From assembly GCF_024758505.1 (NCBI RefSeq), contig NZ_CP077970.1:1054001-1118000 (forward strand): a stretch of DNA of 64,000 bases, read 5' to 3'. Both the position numbers and the translations under genes were made by a program. Source of the DNA: Bradyrhizobium arachidis. Lineage in GTDB: Bacteria; Pseudomonadota; Alphaproteobacteria; Rhizobiales; Xanthobacteraceae. Of the stretch, positions 9,440-18,751 are shown one piece after another (position 1 is the stretch's first letter; each line of letters starts with the position of its first letter). The notes beneath the pieces were generated by a model. It saw only the letters and a program-made list of their open reading frames with translations. It ran no database searches and was not told where the DNA came from.

Positions 9440-10248
9440 TTCTGTGCCGTCATCTGGCTCGGCACGCCGAACCGGATGATCGAGATGCTCTCGCCGCGCC
9501 TGCGTGCAGGCTCATCCGGCGTGTTGTCCTTGGCGTTGACGTCGGCAATGCTGCGCAGCGCCAGCGACAGCGTGCCGCTCTGGCGCGCGCGGGCGAGCGT
9601 CTCGGTCTGCTCCGGCTTGAGCTCGAGCAGCACGGTCCGGCCGACGACGGCGTTCTGGCCGTCCTTCTCCTTCGGAGCCTGGTCGATCGCCAGCACGCGG
9701 ATGTTGGACAGCAGCACCTCGGCGCTGATGAGGTCGCCGGCGGTGCTGGCGCGATCCGGGTTCTTATCGCGCCGGGTCAGCAGGATATCGACGCGGTCAT
9801 TGGGCAGGATGAAGCCGCCCGCGCCGGTCTCCGGCGAAATCTCGGTGGAGACGGCGCGCATGCCGCTCGGCAGGATCGCGGCCATGAAGCCGGAGCCCTC
9901 GGCCCTGACCAGCTTCTGGTCGCGGATCGGCTCACCCTGGATGAAGGGAGCGCGCGCAATCGCGCCGACGACCTGGGTGTTGCCGTCGGGGCGCTCGCTG
10001 CGGCGAATGAAAGTGGCGCTGGCGGTCGCAGCCGGCCAGGTCTGCCATTGGACGTCTTCCGGCTTGACGGGCTGGCCGAGGCCGATGTCGGTCCTGGCCA
10101 CGAGCACGTCGACGGTGGGAAGCTGAACGACCGGCGCTGCGGGGGGCGGCGCGGAATTGTCGGAGCCGCTCGCCAGGTACGCGGCGATGCCGCCGGCACC
10201 GATAGCGACCGTCAGTACGACAATGCGTGCGGTATTCATACGCTTCAC
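9436..10248 (-). CDS. cpaB: Flp pilus assembly protein CpaB
   Basis: 270 residues. It has one N-terminal membrane anchor (ARIVVLTVAIGAGGIAAYLA), then a SAF domain (VLVARTDIGLGQPVKPEDVQW) and an RcpC-type domain with FILPNDRVDILLTRRD. CpaB/RcpC proteins are periplasmic partners of the CpaC secretin. It overlaps cpaC by 4 bases and follows cpaA after a 117-base gap. Confidence 0.93.
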   Translation of the reverse strand: MKRMNTARIVVLTVAIGAGGIAAYLASGSDNSAPPPAAPVVQLPTVDVLVARTDIGLGQPVKPEDVQWQTWPAATASATFIRRSERPDGNTQVVGAIARAPFIQGEPIRDQKLVRAEGSGFMAAILPSGMRAVSTEISPETGAGGFILPNDRVDILLTRRDKNPDRASTAGDLISAEVLLSNIRVLAIDQAPKEKDGQNAVVGRTVLLELKPEQTETLARARQSGTLSLALRSIADVNAKDNTPDEPARRRGESISIIRFGVPSQMTAQK

Positions 10249-10365
10249 TTCCCAACTAAACGCCGCGACGCTGCCGCCGCCGTGATCGCAGTTGAGCAGT
10301 TATTCGTCAAAGCATGGTTAATGAGGCGTATCTAAATCGCCTTAACGCCGGGTTACCCGGTGCGT

Positions 10366-10890
10366 TCAGCGCAGCGCGAGGTGAGCGAGATCAATCGCCT
10401 TCACCCATTCCGTCTCCGGGTAGACGATCAACGCGCCGAACGCGAGCGCGATGCCGTAGGGGATGCCGGTCTCCTTGGCGTGCAGCCGCGCCAGCCAGGC
10501 CTGCCCGGCAAGCCCGAAAGGCAGCGGCCATTGCCGGAACTGGAGCAGGAGCAGGGTCAGCGCACCGCCGAACAGCGAGGCATAGAGCGCGAAGTCCATC
10601 AGATGCGCAAAGCCGAACCAAAGTGAGACGGCGGCTGCGACTTTCGCATCGCCGCCGCCGACCCAGCCCATTGCAAAACAGGTGAACGTCACGGCCAGGA
10701 CCAGGGCGCCGGCGCCGACATGGATCATGAGGTCATAGGGCGCCATGCCGCCGGCCACCGCGACGATGAAGAAACCGGCGACCAGCGCCAGCGACACGCG
10801 GTTGGAGATCGTCATTGTGAAGACGTCGCTCGCCGCGGCAAAGGCTACGAGGGCCGGAAAGAGCATGAAGCGTGCGAAGTCGAGGATCAT
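10366..10890 (-). CDS. cpaA: Prepilin peptidase CpaA/TadV
   Basis: 174 residues, a short type IV prepilin peptidase of the A24 family with multiple membrane helices. The two catalytic aspartates expected for this family are visible: Asp in AASDVFTMTISN (about residue 22) and the Gly-Gly-Gly-Asp of GWVGGGDAK (about residue 77). It processes Flp pilins and TadE/F-like minor pilins at the inner membrane. It lacks the N-methylase domain of large PilD enzymes, as is usual for Tad systems. Confidence 0.93.
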   Translation of the reverse strand: MILDFARFMLFPALVAFAAASDVFTMTISNRVSLALVAGFFIVAVAGGMAPYDLMIHVGAGALVLAVTFTCFAMGWVGGGDAKVAAAVSLWFGFAHLMDFALYASLFGGALTLLLLQFRQWPLPFGLAGQAWLARLHAKETGIPYGIALAFGALIVYPETEWVKAIDLAHLALR

Positions 10891-10994
10891 GGGCTGCTTC
10901 TTGAGGCCGTGCGGGTGGCGCGGGATCGGAGCGTCGCCGAATTCTAGCCGTCAGTGCTAAACAAACCGAAAACGGCGGACCGGCTTGTCTCGCC

Positions 10995-11141
10995 TCACCA
11001 GACGCTGGCGATGCGCGCGGCCAGCGCGACGAGCGCGAGCAGCAGTGCCAGGCAGACCCAGTACGCCGGCGCCTCAGTCGGCGACGTGCCGCTCGCGGCC
11101 GCGCCAAGGGCGCCATCCTGGTTGACTCTACGCAACGCCAC
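10995..11141 (-). CDS. Small single-membrane-helix protein between pilin and cpaA
   Basis: A 48-codon reading frame opening at a GTG, with GGGG about 7 bases upstream. Its predicted protein has a polar N-terminal half (about 25 residues, ASGTSPTEAP) and then one clear membrane helix (YWVCLALLLALVALAARIA), ending in Ser-Val-Trp. The segment was found by reading the minus strand between the pilin and cpaA genes. The sharp polar/hydrophobic split and the clean stop suggest a real gene, but no family is recognised. It could be a small accessory membrane protein of the Flp system. Rival frames in the same stretch are Arg-rich and look like shadows. Confidence 0.45.
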   Translation of the reverse strand: MALRRVNQDGALGAAASGTSPTEAPAYWVCLALLLALVALAARIASVW

Positions 11142-11171
11142 GGGAACCCCGGCTACTCTCAGAAAGACAAA

Positions 11172-11200
11172 GGCCCCGGAGGGTTCCGGGGCTTTTGCTG
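11172..11200 (-). terminator. Terminator or attenuator after the Flp pilin gene
   Basis: A GC-rich stem, GCCCCGGA/TCCGGGGC with a short loop, has an A/T-rich run on each side. It lies about 20 bases past the pilin stop. It would give strong monocistronic pilin mRNA with partial read-through into cpaA. Confidence 0.65.
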
Positions 11201-11216
11201 TGTATAGGCCGGTCGC

Positions 11217-11381
11217 TTACTTCAGCGAGCTGCTGATCGAACCGAACTTGGCGTTCAGCGTGGTGCCGAGGTTGTTGACGACGGTGATGATGGCGAGCGC
11301 GATGCCGGCGGCGATCAGGCCGTATTCGATGGCGGTGGCACCGGATTCGTCTTTCACGAAACGCGCGAGAAGGTTCTTCAT
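11217..11381 (-). CDS. pilA: Flp/Fap type IVb pilin, major pilin subunit
   Basis: 54 residues from an ATG at 11379-11381 preceded by GGAG at good spacing; a longer upstream reading is unsupported. The sequence shows the Flp pattern: a short basic leader, then Glu-Ser-Gly-Ala-Thr-Ala-Ile-Glu-Tyr-Gly, with prepilin cleavage expected in the Gly-Ala region and the conserved Glu-Tyr pair following. A hydrophobic helix (LIAAGIALAIITVVNNLG) and a short tail complete it. It is the promoter-proximal gene of the minus-strand cpa operon and is processed by CpaA. Confidence 0.93.
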   Translation of the reverse strand: MKNLLARFVKDESGATAIEYGLIAAGIALAIITVVNNLGTTLNAKFGSISSSLK

Positions 11382-11657
11382 AAGCAAAACTCCATCTGGG
11401 ATTTGGTGGTCACGTTCGGGGCTGGTCTCAGTATCTCGAAGATGAGAGCCGAGCTCTTTCGGTAGGGTTAATTCAATCGTGGAAACGCGATCGTGACGGG
11501 CAGCTTTTAACCAGAGTGAATTTCGCCTTAAGGCGTTCGTTGCAATTCGATGTCGTTCGCAATGCTCTGTGCCGGAAACCCGTGGAAACAAGTCGACTTC
11601 ACGCTCCCTTAAAGTTCGGGGAGTAGGCGTGTGGGATCAGGAATTGGAGTGACGGCG

Positions 11658-12488
11658 ATGATGTCGAGCCTGCCCATGCAAGTCGCCTTGATGCTGGGCG
11701 AGACCATCACCAAGGTCGTTCCCATCACCTTCGCGCTCGCATTGGTCTTCACCGTGCTCGAGCATGTCTGGGCCTGCAATCCCGGCGCGCCCTGGTGGCG
11801 CAAGCGGGAGATCGTCACCGACATCTGCTACTGGTTCTTCGTTCCGGTGTTCGCCCGCACGATGCGGATCGGCCTCCTGATCGTCGGCGCCGGCGTCGTC
11901 TTCAACATCCACGATCCCGACGAGCTCATCGCCTTCTACGACAACGGCCATGGCCCGCTGTCGGAGTTGCCCCTGTGGCTGCAGGGCGTGCTGTTCCTCG
12001 TCCTGTCGGACTTCATGCTCTACTGGCTGCACCGGCTGTTCCATGGCGGCGGCTTCTGGAAGTACCACGCCGTCCACCACTCCTCGGAAGAGCTCGGCTG
12101 GATTTCGGCGGCGCGCTTCCACCCCGTCAACCTGATGCTGGGCACGATCAGCGTCGACGTGCTGCTCCTGATGGCCGGCATCTCGCCGAACGTCATGATC
12201 TGGGTCGGGCCCTTCACGACCTTCCATTCGGCCTTCGTCCACGCCAACCTCAACTGGACGTTCGGACCGTTCAAATATCTGCTGGCGACGCCGGTGTTCC
12301 ACCGCTGGCATCACACCTCGCTCGAAGAGGGCGGCAACACCAATTTCGCGGGCACCTTCCCGATCTGGGACGTGTTGTTCGGGACCTTCCGGATGCCGGA
12401 TAACGAGCTTCCGAAGGAATACGGTAAGGACGAAGCAGCCATGCCGGCGGAGTTCGGCGGCCAATTGGCCTATCCGTTCAGACAATAG
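11658..12488 (+). CDS. Sterol desaturase / fatty acid hydroxylase family membrane protein
   Basis: About 276 residues from the ATG at 11658, which has GGAG 8 bases upstream; an upstream GTG at 11631 is the alternative. It is a membrane diiron protein with the family's histidine boxes HRLFH, HHSSE and HRWHH, plus hydrophobic segments in the N-terminal half (VPITFALALVFTVLEHVW and LIVGAGVVFNI). Family members hydroxylate or desaturate lipids; the substrate here is unknown. It sits between the pilus operon and a second pilus-related group but shows no functional tie to pili. Confidence 0.88.
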   Translation: MMSSLPMQVALMLGETITKVVPITFALALVFTVLEHVWACNPGAPWWRKREIVTDICYWFFVPVFARTMRIGLLIVGAGVVFNIHDPDELIAFYDNGHGPLSELPLWLQGVLFLVLSDFMLYWLHRLFHGGGFWKYHAVHHSSEELGWISAARFHPVNLMLGTISVDVLLLMAGISPNVMIWVGPFTTFHSAFVHANLNWTFGPFKYLLATPVFHRWHHTSLEEGGNTNFAGTFPIWDVLFGTFRMPDNELPKEYGKDEAAMPAEFGGQLAYPFRQ

Positions 12489-12596
12489 GCTTTGTGTTTG
12501 CGGAACGTTCACGAATTGACGTCAGGTTAGCCGTGTCGGGCGCCGGCTCCGCTCGTGTATCGCTTTTGCCGGCCAGTTCACGTCCCGGGGTTGAGT

Positions 12597-13094
12597 ATGC
12601 GTAAAAAGTATCTGCGCCATCGCGCGCGCGTCTGTTTGCTGGTTGCGGCCGCCGTCTTGGCGTCGCCTGCAGCCGTCGCTGCCGAATCCACTGCTGATGC
12701 CATCGCCGTCAATGTCGACCAGGCCAAGCTCGTGAAGCTGCCCGGCAAGGTGGCGACCATCGTGGTCGGTAATCCCATGATCGCGGACGTGACGCTGCAG
12801 CCCGGCGGCATGATCGTGGTGACCGGCAAGGGCTATGGTGCGACCAATTTCATCGCACTGGACCGCGGCGGCGAGATTCTCGTCGATCGCCAGATCCAGG
12901 TCGAGGGCCCGAGCGACCGGCTCGTCACGGTCTATCGCGGCATCGAGCGCGAATCCTATAGCTGCATGCCGGTCTGCCAGCGCCGCGTGACGCTCGGTGA
13001 CAGCGACACCTATTTCAACAATACGATAGGCCAAGCCGGCGCGCTGAGCAGCACGGCCGCGGGCAACGCCGGCGGCGCAGGCAAGACCAACTAG
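12597..13094 (+). CDS. Short secreted protein with CpaC/RcpA-type N-terminal domain
   Basis: 165 residues from the ATG at 12597 (GGGGTTGAG just upstream). It has a signal peptide of about 30 residues ending Ala-Val-Ala-Ala. The pilus-assembly N-terminal domain found at the front of CpaC secretins follows (AKLVKLPGKVATIVVGNPMIADVTLQPGGMIVVTGKGYGATNFIALD). The C-terminal part has two Cys (SCMPVCQRR) and a Gly/Ala-rich tail. There is no secretin pore domain. It may act as a periplasmic accessory of the Tad secretin; followed by two TadE/G-like genes on the same strand. Confidence 0.8.
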   Translation: MRKKYLRHRARVCLLVAAAVLASPAAVAAESTADAIAVNVDQAKLVKLPGKVATIVVGNPMIADVTLQPGGMIVVTGKGYGATNFIALDRGGEILVDRQIQVEGPSDRLVTVYRGIERESYSCMPVCQRRVTLGDSDTYFNNTIGQAGALSSTAAGNAGGAGKTN

Positions 13095-13265
13095 CTCGAT
13101 CGCGATGCAGGTAGGCGCGGTGACTGCGCCCGCCTGGCTGCGGCGAAACATGGTTAATGCTTCCTTAACGGCCCGGGTCGCCGCAGTCCGACCGCCTGAA
13201 ACACTCTAACAATCACTTTCGGCTAAAGACGGGCAGAAGATCGCTGCCGCTGGGGATTTCTTGCG

Positions 13266-13811
13266 ATGTCGTCGCCTGTCGCCTCGAAGTTGACGCTCCG
13301 GAAAATTCTGCGCCGCTTCCGCCGCAATCGCCGCGGATCGGCGGCGATCGAATTCGCGCTGGTGGCCCCGGTGTTCTTCGCGCTGCTGTTTGCGATCATC
13401 GAGACCGCGATCATGTTCTTCGCGAGCCAGGTGCTCGAGACCATCACGCAGAATTCGGCGCGCATGATCCTGACCGGCCAGGCCCAGACCGGCTCCTACA
13501 CGCAGACGCAATTCAAGACCTATGTCTGCAACCAGATTCCGGCGCTGTTCGACTGCAACAGCCTCTATGTCGACGTGCAGAGCTATTCGACCTCGTTCTC
13601 CTCGGTGACCATCGACAGTCACATCGATTCCGCCGGCAACTTCAACACGACCATGGGCTACAGCCCGGGCAGCGCGGGCGACGTCGTCGTCGTGAGGCTG
13701 TTCTACCAGTGGCCGCTGTTCGTCACCGGGCTCGGCCTGAATATCTCCAATCTCGCCGGCAACAAGCGGCTGCTGGTGGCGACGGCGGCTTTCAAGAACG
13801 AGCCCTACTGA
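13266..13811 (+). CDS. TadE-like minor pilin / pilus assembly protein
   Basis: 181 residues. A basic N-terminus (RRFRRNRRGSAAIEFALVAPVFFALLF) shows the TadE prepilin-like pattern: Gly-Ser-Ala-Ala-Ile-Glu-Phe, then a membrane helix. The rest is an extracytoplasmic domain with two Cys (CNQIPALFDC). TadE/TadF are pseudopilins processed by the same peptidase as Flp and needed for pilus formation. A second, related gene follows after a palindromic repeat. Confidence 0.88.
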   Translation: MSSPVASKLTLRKILRRFRRNRRGSAAIEFALVAPVFFALLFAIIETAIMFFASQVLETITQNSARMILTGQAQTGSYTQTQFKTYVCNQIPALFDCNSLYVDVQSYSTSFSSVTIDSHIDSAGNFNTTMGYSPGSAGDVVVVRLFYQWPLFVTGLGLNISNLAGNKRLLVATAAFKNEPY

Positions 13812-13858
13812 GCATGATCCGGAAAAGTGTGATGCGGTTTTCCGAAGAGATCATGCTC
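13810..13858. repeat. Nested palindromic repeat between two tadE/G-like genes
   Basis: A 49-base element: the outer arms GAGCATGATC and GATCATGCTC and the inner arms CGGAAAA and TTTTCCG are both perfect. It begins inside the stop codon of the upstream gene. This sequence type is, to my knowledge, a widespread intergenic repeat of Rhizobiales; as RNA it would fold into a strong hairpin. Confidence 0.85.
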
Positions 13859-13890
13859 AAACTTCAGTATCAACCGGATTGAGCGTGACC

Positions 13891-14469
13891 ATGCAGGCGA
13901 TTGCAGAGACCTGGCGGACCACCCGTCATTCCATCGAAGGCTTCATTGCCGACAAGCGGGCGCTGGCCGCGACCGAATTCGCGGTCATCGTGCCGCTGAT
14001 GCTGGTGATGTTCTTCGGCACTGTCGAGTTCTCCTCGGCGGTTGCGATCGACCGCAAGGTGACGCTGATGGCGCGCACCCTGTCCGACCTCACCTCACAG
14101 TCGACGTCGGTCGGCGACACCGACATCACCAATTTCCTTGCTGCTTCGACCGGCATCATGACGCCGTATGACAAGAGCCTGGTCGTGGCGTCGGTCCACG
14201 AACTCTATGTCGATCCGTCGACGCTGCAGGCCCGCGTGCAGTGGAGCAAGGGAGCGGTCCCGAAGACGGCAGGCACGGTGGTCAACATCCCCACGACGCT
14301 TGCCATCGGCGGCACCTATCTGATCTTCAGCGAGGTCAGCTACACCTACACGCCGTCGGTCAAGTTCGTGCTCACGAGCGGGATCAATCTGAGCGACGTC
14401 GCCTATACCCGCCCGCGCCAGTCGCTGTGCGTCTATTTCAGCCCGTCGACGACCTGCACGACGACCTGA
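13891..14469 (+). CDS. TadE/TadG-like pilus assembly protein
   Basis: 192 residues from the ATG at 13891; an in-frame GTG (13885) or TTG (13879) is also possible, and none has a strong ribosome site. The N-terminus shows the TadE-like pattern (RALAATEFAVIVPLMLVMFFGTVEF): Ala-Thr-Glu-Phe followed by a membrane helix. The remainder is an extracytoplasmic domain (LMARTLSDLTSQSTSVGDTDITNFL) resembling TadG-family minor pilins. It is paired with the preceding TadE-like gene; both probably feed the Tad machine at 2457-11381. Confidence 0.85.
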   Translation: MQAIAETWRTTRHSIEGFIADKRALAATEFAVIVPLMLVMFFGTVEFSSAVAIDRKVTLMARTLSDLTSQSTSVGDTDITNFLAASTGIMTPYDKSLVVASVHELYVDPSTLQARVQWSKGAVPKTAGTVVNIPTTLAIGGTYLIFSEVSYTYTPSVKFVLTSGINLSDVAYTRPRQSLCVYFSPSTTCTTT

Positions 14470-14490
14470 GCTCAAAGCCGGCGCTACGAA

Positions 14491-14519
14491 AAAAGGCCGT
14501 GCGCTGCGCACGGCCTTTT
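14491..14519. terminator. Bidirectional rho-independent terminator
   Basis: A perfect 13-bp stem, AAAAGGCCGTGCG and CGCACGGCCTTTT around a 3-base loop, lies between the convergent tadG-like and cspA genes. It has A/T runs on both sides, so it works in both directions. Confidence 0.9.
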
Positions 14520-14548
14520 CGCTTGTCCGGTTCGCTTGAGTCCGGGGC

Positions 14549-14761
14549 TTAGCCGGCGGAGCGGAGATTGTCGGCGGCCGACTTGCCGGAACGGCGATCG
14601 GCGACGATCTCGTAGGAGATCTTCTGGCCTTCGCGCAGCGTGCCGAGGCCGGCGCGCTCGACGGCGCTGATGTGAACGAACACGTCCTTGCCGCCATCGT
14701 CGGGCTGGATGAAGCCAAAGCCCTTGGTCGCGTTAAACCACTTCACGGTTCCCATGCTCAT
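14549..14761 (-). CDS. cspA: Cold shock domain protein, CspA family
   Basis: 70 residues from Met-Ser-Met-Gly; the longer upstream reading is not supported. It has a single cold shock domain with both RNA-binding motifs, [10 protein letters not shown] (RNP1) and DVFVHISAV (RNP2), plus the usual basic C-terminus. It binds single-stranded RNA/DNA and acts as an RNA chaperone. Neighbours are an IF-1-like gene and a DEAD-box helicase on the same strand, which fits a cold/RNA-structure response group. The upstream gap of about 260 bases could hold the long 5' leader typical of csp genes. Confidence 0.95.
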   Translation of the reverse strand: MSMGTVKWFNATKGFGFIQPDDGGKDVFVHISAVERAGLGTLREGQKISYEIVADRRSGKSAADNLRSAG

Positions 14762-15022
14762 GGGGGTAGTCCCTTCTAGATAACACAATGTCAAAGCCCA
14801 CTCGCGCAGGCTGGTTAGATCGAATTTCTGGAAGGGTCGTCAGCGTGTCTGAACCGGCTGTACCGGTGGATGCTAATGTCGTCCGGCCGAAAATCGATTA
14901 ATTCATTTTATTGGAAATGAGGCATCAAAACAATCCTGACGCGCACGATTTTTTGATCCGCCGCAGTCAAGCGGCGGACCCATGCAGGTCAGGTCGTCAA
15001 GTCTCCCGCAGGCGGGGTTCTA

Positions 15023-15313
15023 TTACCTGCGGCGGAACTGTCCGCCGCGCTGTGCCGCCCCTCGCGGCGGACCGCCAGCGCCCGCAGGACGTTCGTCCTT
15101 GTGGCGGAATATCAGCCGGCCCTTCTCCAGATCGTAGGGCGACATCTCGACCGTCACGCGGTCGCCCGCCAGGGTCTTGATGCGATTCTTTTTCATCTTG
15201 CCGGCGGTGTAGGCGACGATCTCGTGTCCGGCATCGAGCTGCACGCGGTAGCGTGCGTCGGGGAGGATTTCGGTGACCAGTCCTTCGAACTGGATCAGCT
15301 CTTCCTTAGCCAT
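15023..15313 (-). CDS. infA: Translation initiation factor IF-1 with extended C-terminus
   Basis: 96 residues. The first 72 match the S1-fold IF-1 core ([61 protein letters not shown]). The last 24 or so are an added Gly/Pro/Arg-rich tail that standard IF-1 (about 72 residues) lacks. IF-1 binds the 30S A site during initiation. Such an extended copy beside cspA and rhlE may be a second, stress-linked IF-1, with the housekeeping gene elsewhere; that is inference. Confidence 0.92.
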   Translation of the reverse strand: MAKEELIQFEGLVTEILPDARYRVQLDAGHEIVAYTAGKMKKNRIKTLAGDRVTVEMSPYDLEKGRLIFRHKDERPAGAGGPPRGAAQRGGQFRRR

Positions 15314-15336
15314 GGTTGTCTCCAGGTCTTGGACGG

Positions 15337-16815
<1,479 letters not shown>

Positions 16816-17347
16816 AAGAGGGGTCTTTCCATGTCAAATGCGAACGCTCTCGCCGGCGGCGAGCGCGCGCAGAAAGGTGTCGAGAGGACACCTGCGTGTT
16901 TGGGGTGTCGGATGAGCTAGCTGAAAGGGGCAAGCCAGACGCCCACGAAGCTTAAGAGCACGGGGGCTTAAGAACACGCGGCTTGCTACGACCCATTGAT
17001 TCGCAAGGGGTCTCGGACGCTCATATGGAACATCGAGGGGGCGGTTTCAAGGCGGAGGCGGCTTTTGGGGCTAATATTGCGTTGCCGAGGTCATGCCGGA
17101 TTTTTAGCCAGAGTGCAGATTTTGATCAAAAAATAGACTGTCTGCCGCATAAGCATACATTTTCTCAGCTCAAGAAATGGGCAATGTGAACGCGGCGAAT
17201 TCTTGGCTGCGACAAAATTGACCTGAGAGAACAGTGGCTTGGCTTGCCTCTCCCCCATGGCATGGTTCTTGCGATTCCGTTAAGCGCAGGCGGCCGTAGG
17301 GGCCGTTTCGCAGCGTTTTCACGTCTGCGTCAGGGAGATGATACCTC
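16816..17347. other. Intergenic region between rhlE and urtA
   Basis: 530 bases with no convincing gene. It must hold the rhlE promoter on the minus strand and the sigma-54 promoter of urtA on the plus strand. The central part (17090-17180) is markedly A/T-rich, as expected for an upstream regulatory region. I could not find a clean NtrC binding palindrome by eye. Confidence 0.6.
17258..17272 (+). promoter_or_regulatory. Sigma-54 (RpoN) promoter of the urea operon
   Basis: TGGCATG-GTTC-TTGC matches the -24/-12 consensus TGGCACG-N4-TTGC at all but one position. Exactly 10 bases separate the invariant GG and GC. Transcription would begin near 17284, about 65 bases before urtA. Sigma-54 control fits nitrogen (NtrB/NtrC) regulation of urea uptake. 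Confidence 0.85.
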
Positions 17348-18670
17348 ATGCTTACTAAATCAACTCACGATATAGCGGCGCCATTCAGCCGCCGCGGCTT
17401 GCTCGCCGCGACCGCCGGACTGATGCTCGGTCTGGCCTCCATTACCGGCGCCAAGGCCGCGGACGACACCATCAAGGTCGGCGTGTTGCATTCTCTGTCC
17501 GGCACCATGGCCATCAGCGAAACCACGCTGAAGGACACCATCCTCTTCCTGATCGACGAGCAGAATAAGAAGGGCGGCGTGCTCGGCAAGAAGCTCGAGG
17601 CCGTCGTCGTCGACCCCGCCTCGAACTGGCCGCTGTTCGCCGAAAAGGCCCGCGAGCTGATCACCAAGGACAAGGTCTCGGTGGTGTTCGGCTGCTGGAC
17701 CTCGGTCTCGCGCAAGTCCGTGCTCCCGGTGTTCAAGGAGCTGAACAACATCCTGTTCTACCCCGTGCAGTACGAGGGTGAGGAGAGCGAGCGCAACGTG
17801 TTCTACACGGGTGCGGCGCCGAACCAGCAGGCGATTCCGGCGGTCGACTATTTGATGAAGGACGAGAAGGTGAAGCGCTGGGTGCTGGCCGGCACCGACT
17901 ACGTCTATCCGCGCACCACCAACAAGATCCTCGAGGCCTATCTGAAGTCGAAGGGTGTGGCCCAGGAAGACATCATGATCAACTACACGCCGTTCGGTCA
18001 CTCCGACTGGCAGACGATCGTGGCCGACATCAAGAAGTTCGGCTCGGCCGGCAAGAAGACCGCCGTGGTCTCCACCATCAACGGTGACGCCAACGTTCCC
18101 TTCTACAAGGAGCTCGGCAACCAGGGCATCAAGGCGACCGACATTCCGGTGGTTGCGTTCTCGGTGGGTGAAGAAGAGCTCGCCGGCATCGACACCAAGC
18201 CGCTGCTCGGCCACCTCGCCGCCTGGAACTACTTCCAGTCGATCAAGGACCCGGAGAACGAGAAGTTCATCAAGGCGTGGCAGGCCTACACCAAGAACCC
18301 GAAGCGCGTGACCAACGACCCGATGGAAGCGCACGTGATCGGTTTCGACATGTGGGTGAAGGCGGTGGAGAAGGTGAAGTCGACCGATCCGGACAAGGTG
18401 ATCGACGCGCTTCCCGGCATCGAAGCCAAGAACCTGACCGGCGGTACCTCGAAGATGCTGCCGAACCACCACATCACCAAGCCGGTGTTCATCGGCGAGA
18501 TCAAGGCGAACGGCCAGTTCGACGTGGTCTGGAAGACCCCCGGCCTCGTTCCGGGCGACGCCTGGTCGAAGGAGCTCGATGGCTCCAAGGACCTGATCGG
18601 CGACTGGGTCGAGAAGAAGTGCGGCAACTACAACACCAAGACCAACAAGTGCCTGGGTTCGGGCTCCTGA
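17348..18670 (+). CDS. urtA: Urea ABC transporter substrate-binding protein UrtA
   Basis: 440 residues. The N-terminus carries a twin-arginine-like signal (SRRGLLAATAGLMLGLASITGAKA). The mature part is a type I periplasmic binding protein (TIKVGVLHSLSGTMAISE, VVFGCWTSVSRKSVLPVF, FYPVQYEGEESERNVFYTGAAPNQQ) characteristic of UrtA. It binds urea (and possibly short amides) in the periplasm and delivers it to UrtBC. It is the first gene of the block and directly follows the sigma-54 promoter. Confidence 0.96.
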   Translation: MLTKSTHDIAAPFSRRGLLAATAGLMLGLASITGAKAADDTIKVGVLHSLSGTMAISETTLKDTILFLIDEQNKKGGVLGKKLEAVVVDPASNWPLFAEKARELITKDKVSVVFGCWTSVSRKSVLPVFKELNNILFYPVQYEGEESERNVFYTGAAPNQQAIPAVDYLMKDEKVKRWVLAGTDYVYPRTTNKILEAYLKSKGVAQEDIMINYTPFGHSDWQTIVADIKKFGSAGKKTAVVSTINGDANVPFYKELGNQGIKATDIPVVAFSVGEEELAGIDTKPLLGHLAAWNYFQSIKDPENEKFIKAWQAYTKNPKRVTNDPMEAHVIGFDMWVKAVEKVKSTDPDKVIDALPGIEAKNLTGGTSKMLPNHHITKPVFIGEIKANGQFDVVWKTPGLVPGDAWSKELDGSKDLIGDWVEKKCGNYNTKTNKCLGSGS

Positions 18671-18695
18671 TCCCGACCTGATCGATTGCACGACC

Positions 18696-18725
18696 GGAGA
18701 AGGCGGCCATCCCGCCGCCTTCTCC
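18696..18725 (+). promoter_or_regulatory. Strong intra-operon hairpin between urtA and urtB
   Basis: A perfect 12-bp stem, GGAGAAGGCGGC and GCCGCCTTCTCC around a 6-base loop, lies 25 bases after the urtA stop and has no U-run. Such hairpins commonly stabilise the upstream mRNA or attenuate, giving more binding protein than permease. Confidence 0.6.
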
Positions 18726-18751
18726 ACCCATTTCTGCCGGGGTCATTCACA

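Noticed and set aside
17233..17250. A second sigma-54-like match (TGGCTTGGCTTGC) ahead of the main urtA promoter.
   Set aside because: The GG and GC are only 8 bases apart instead of 10.
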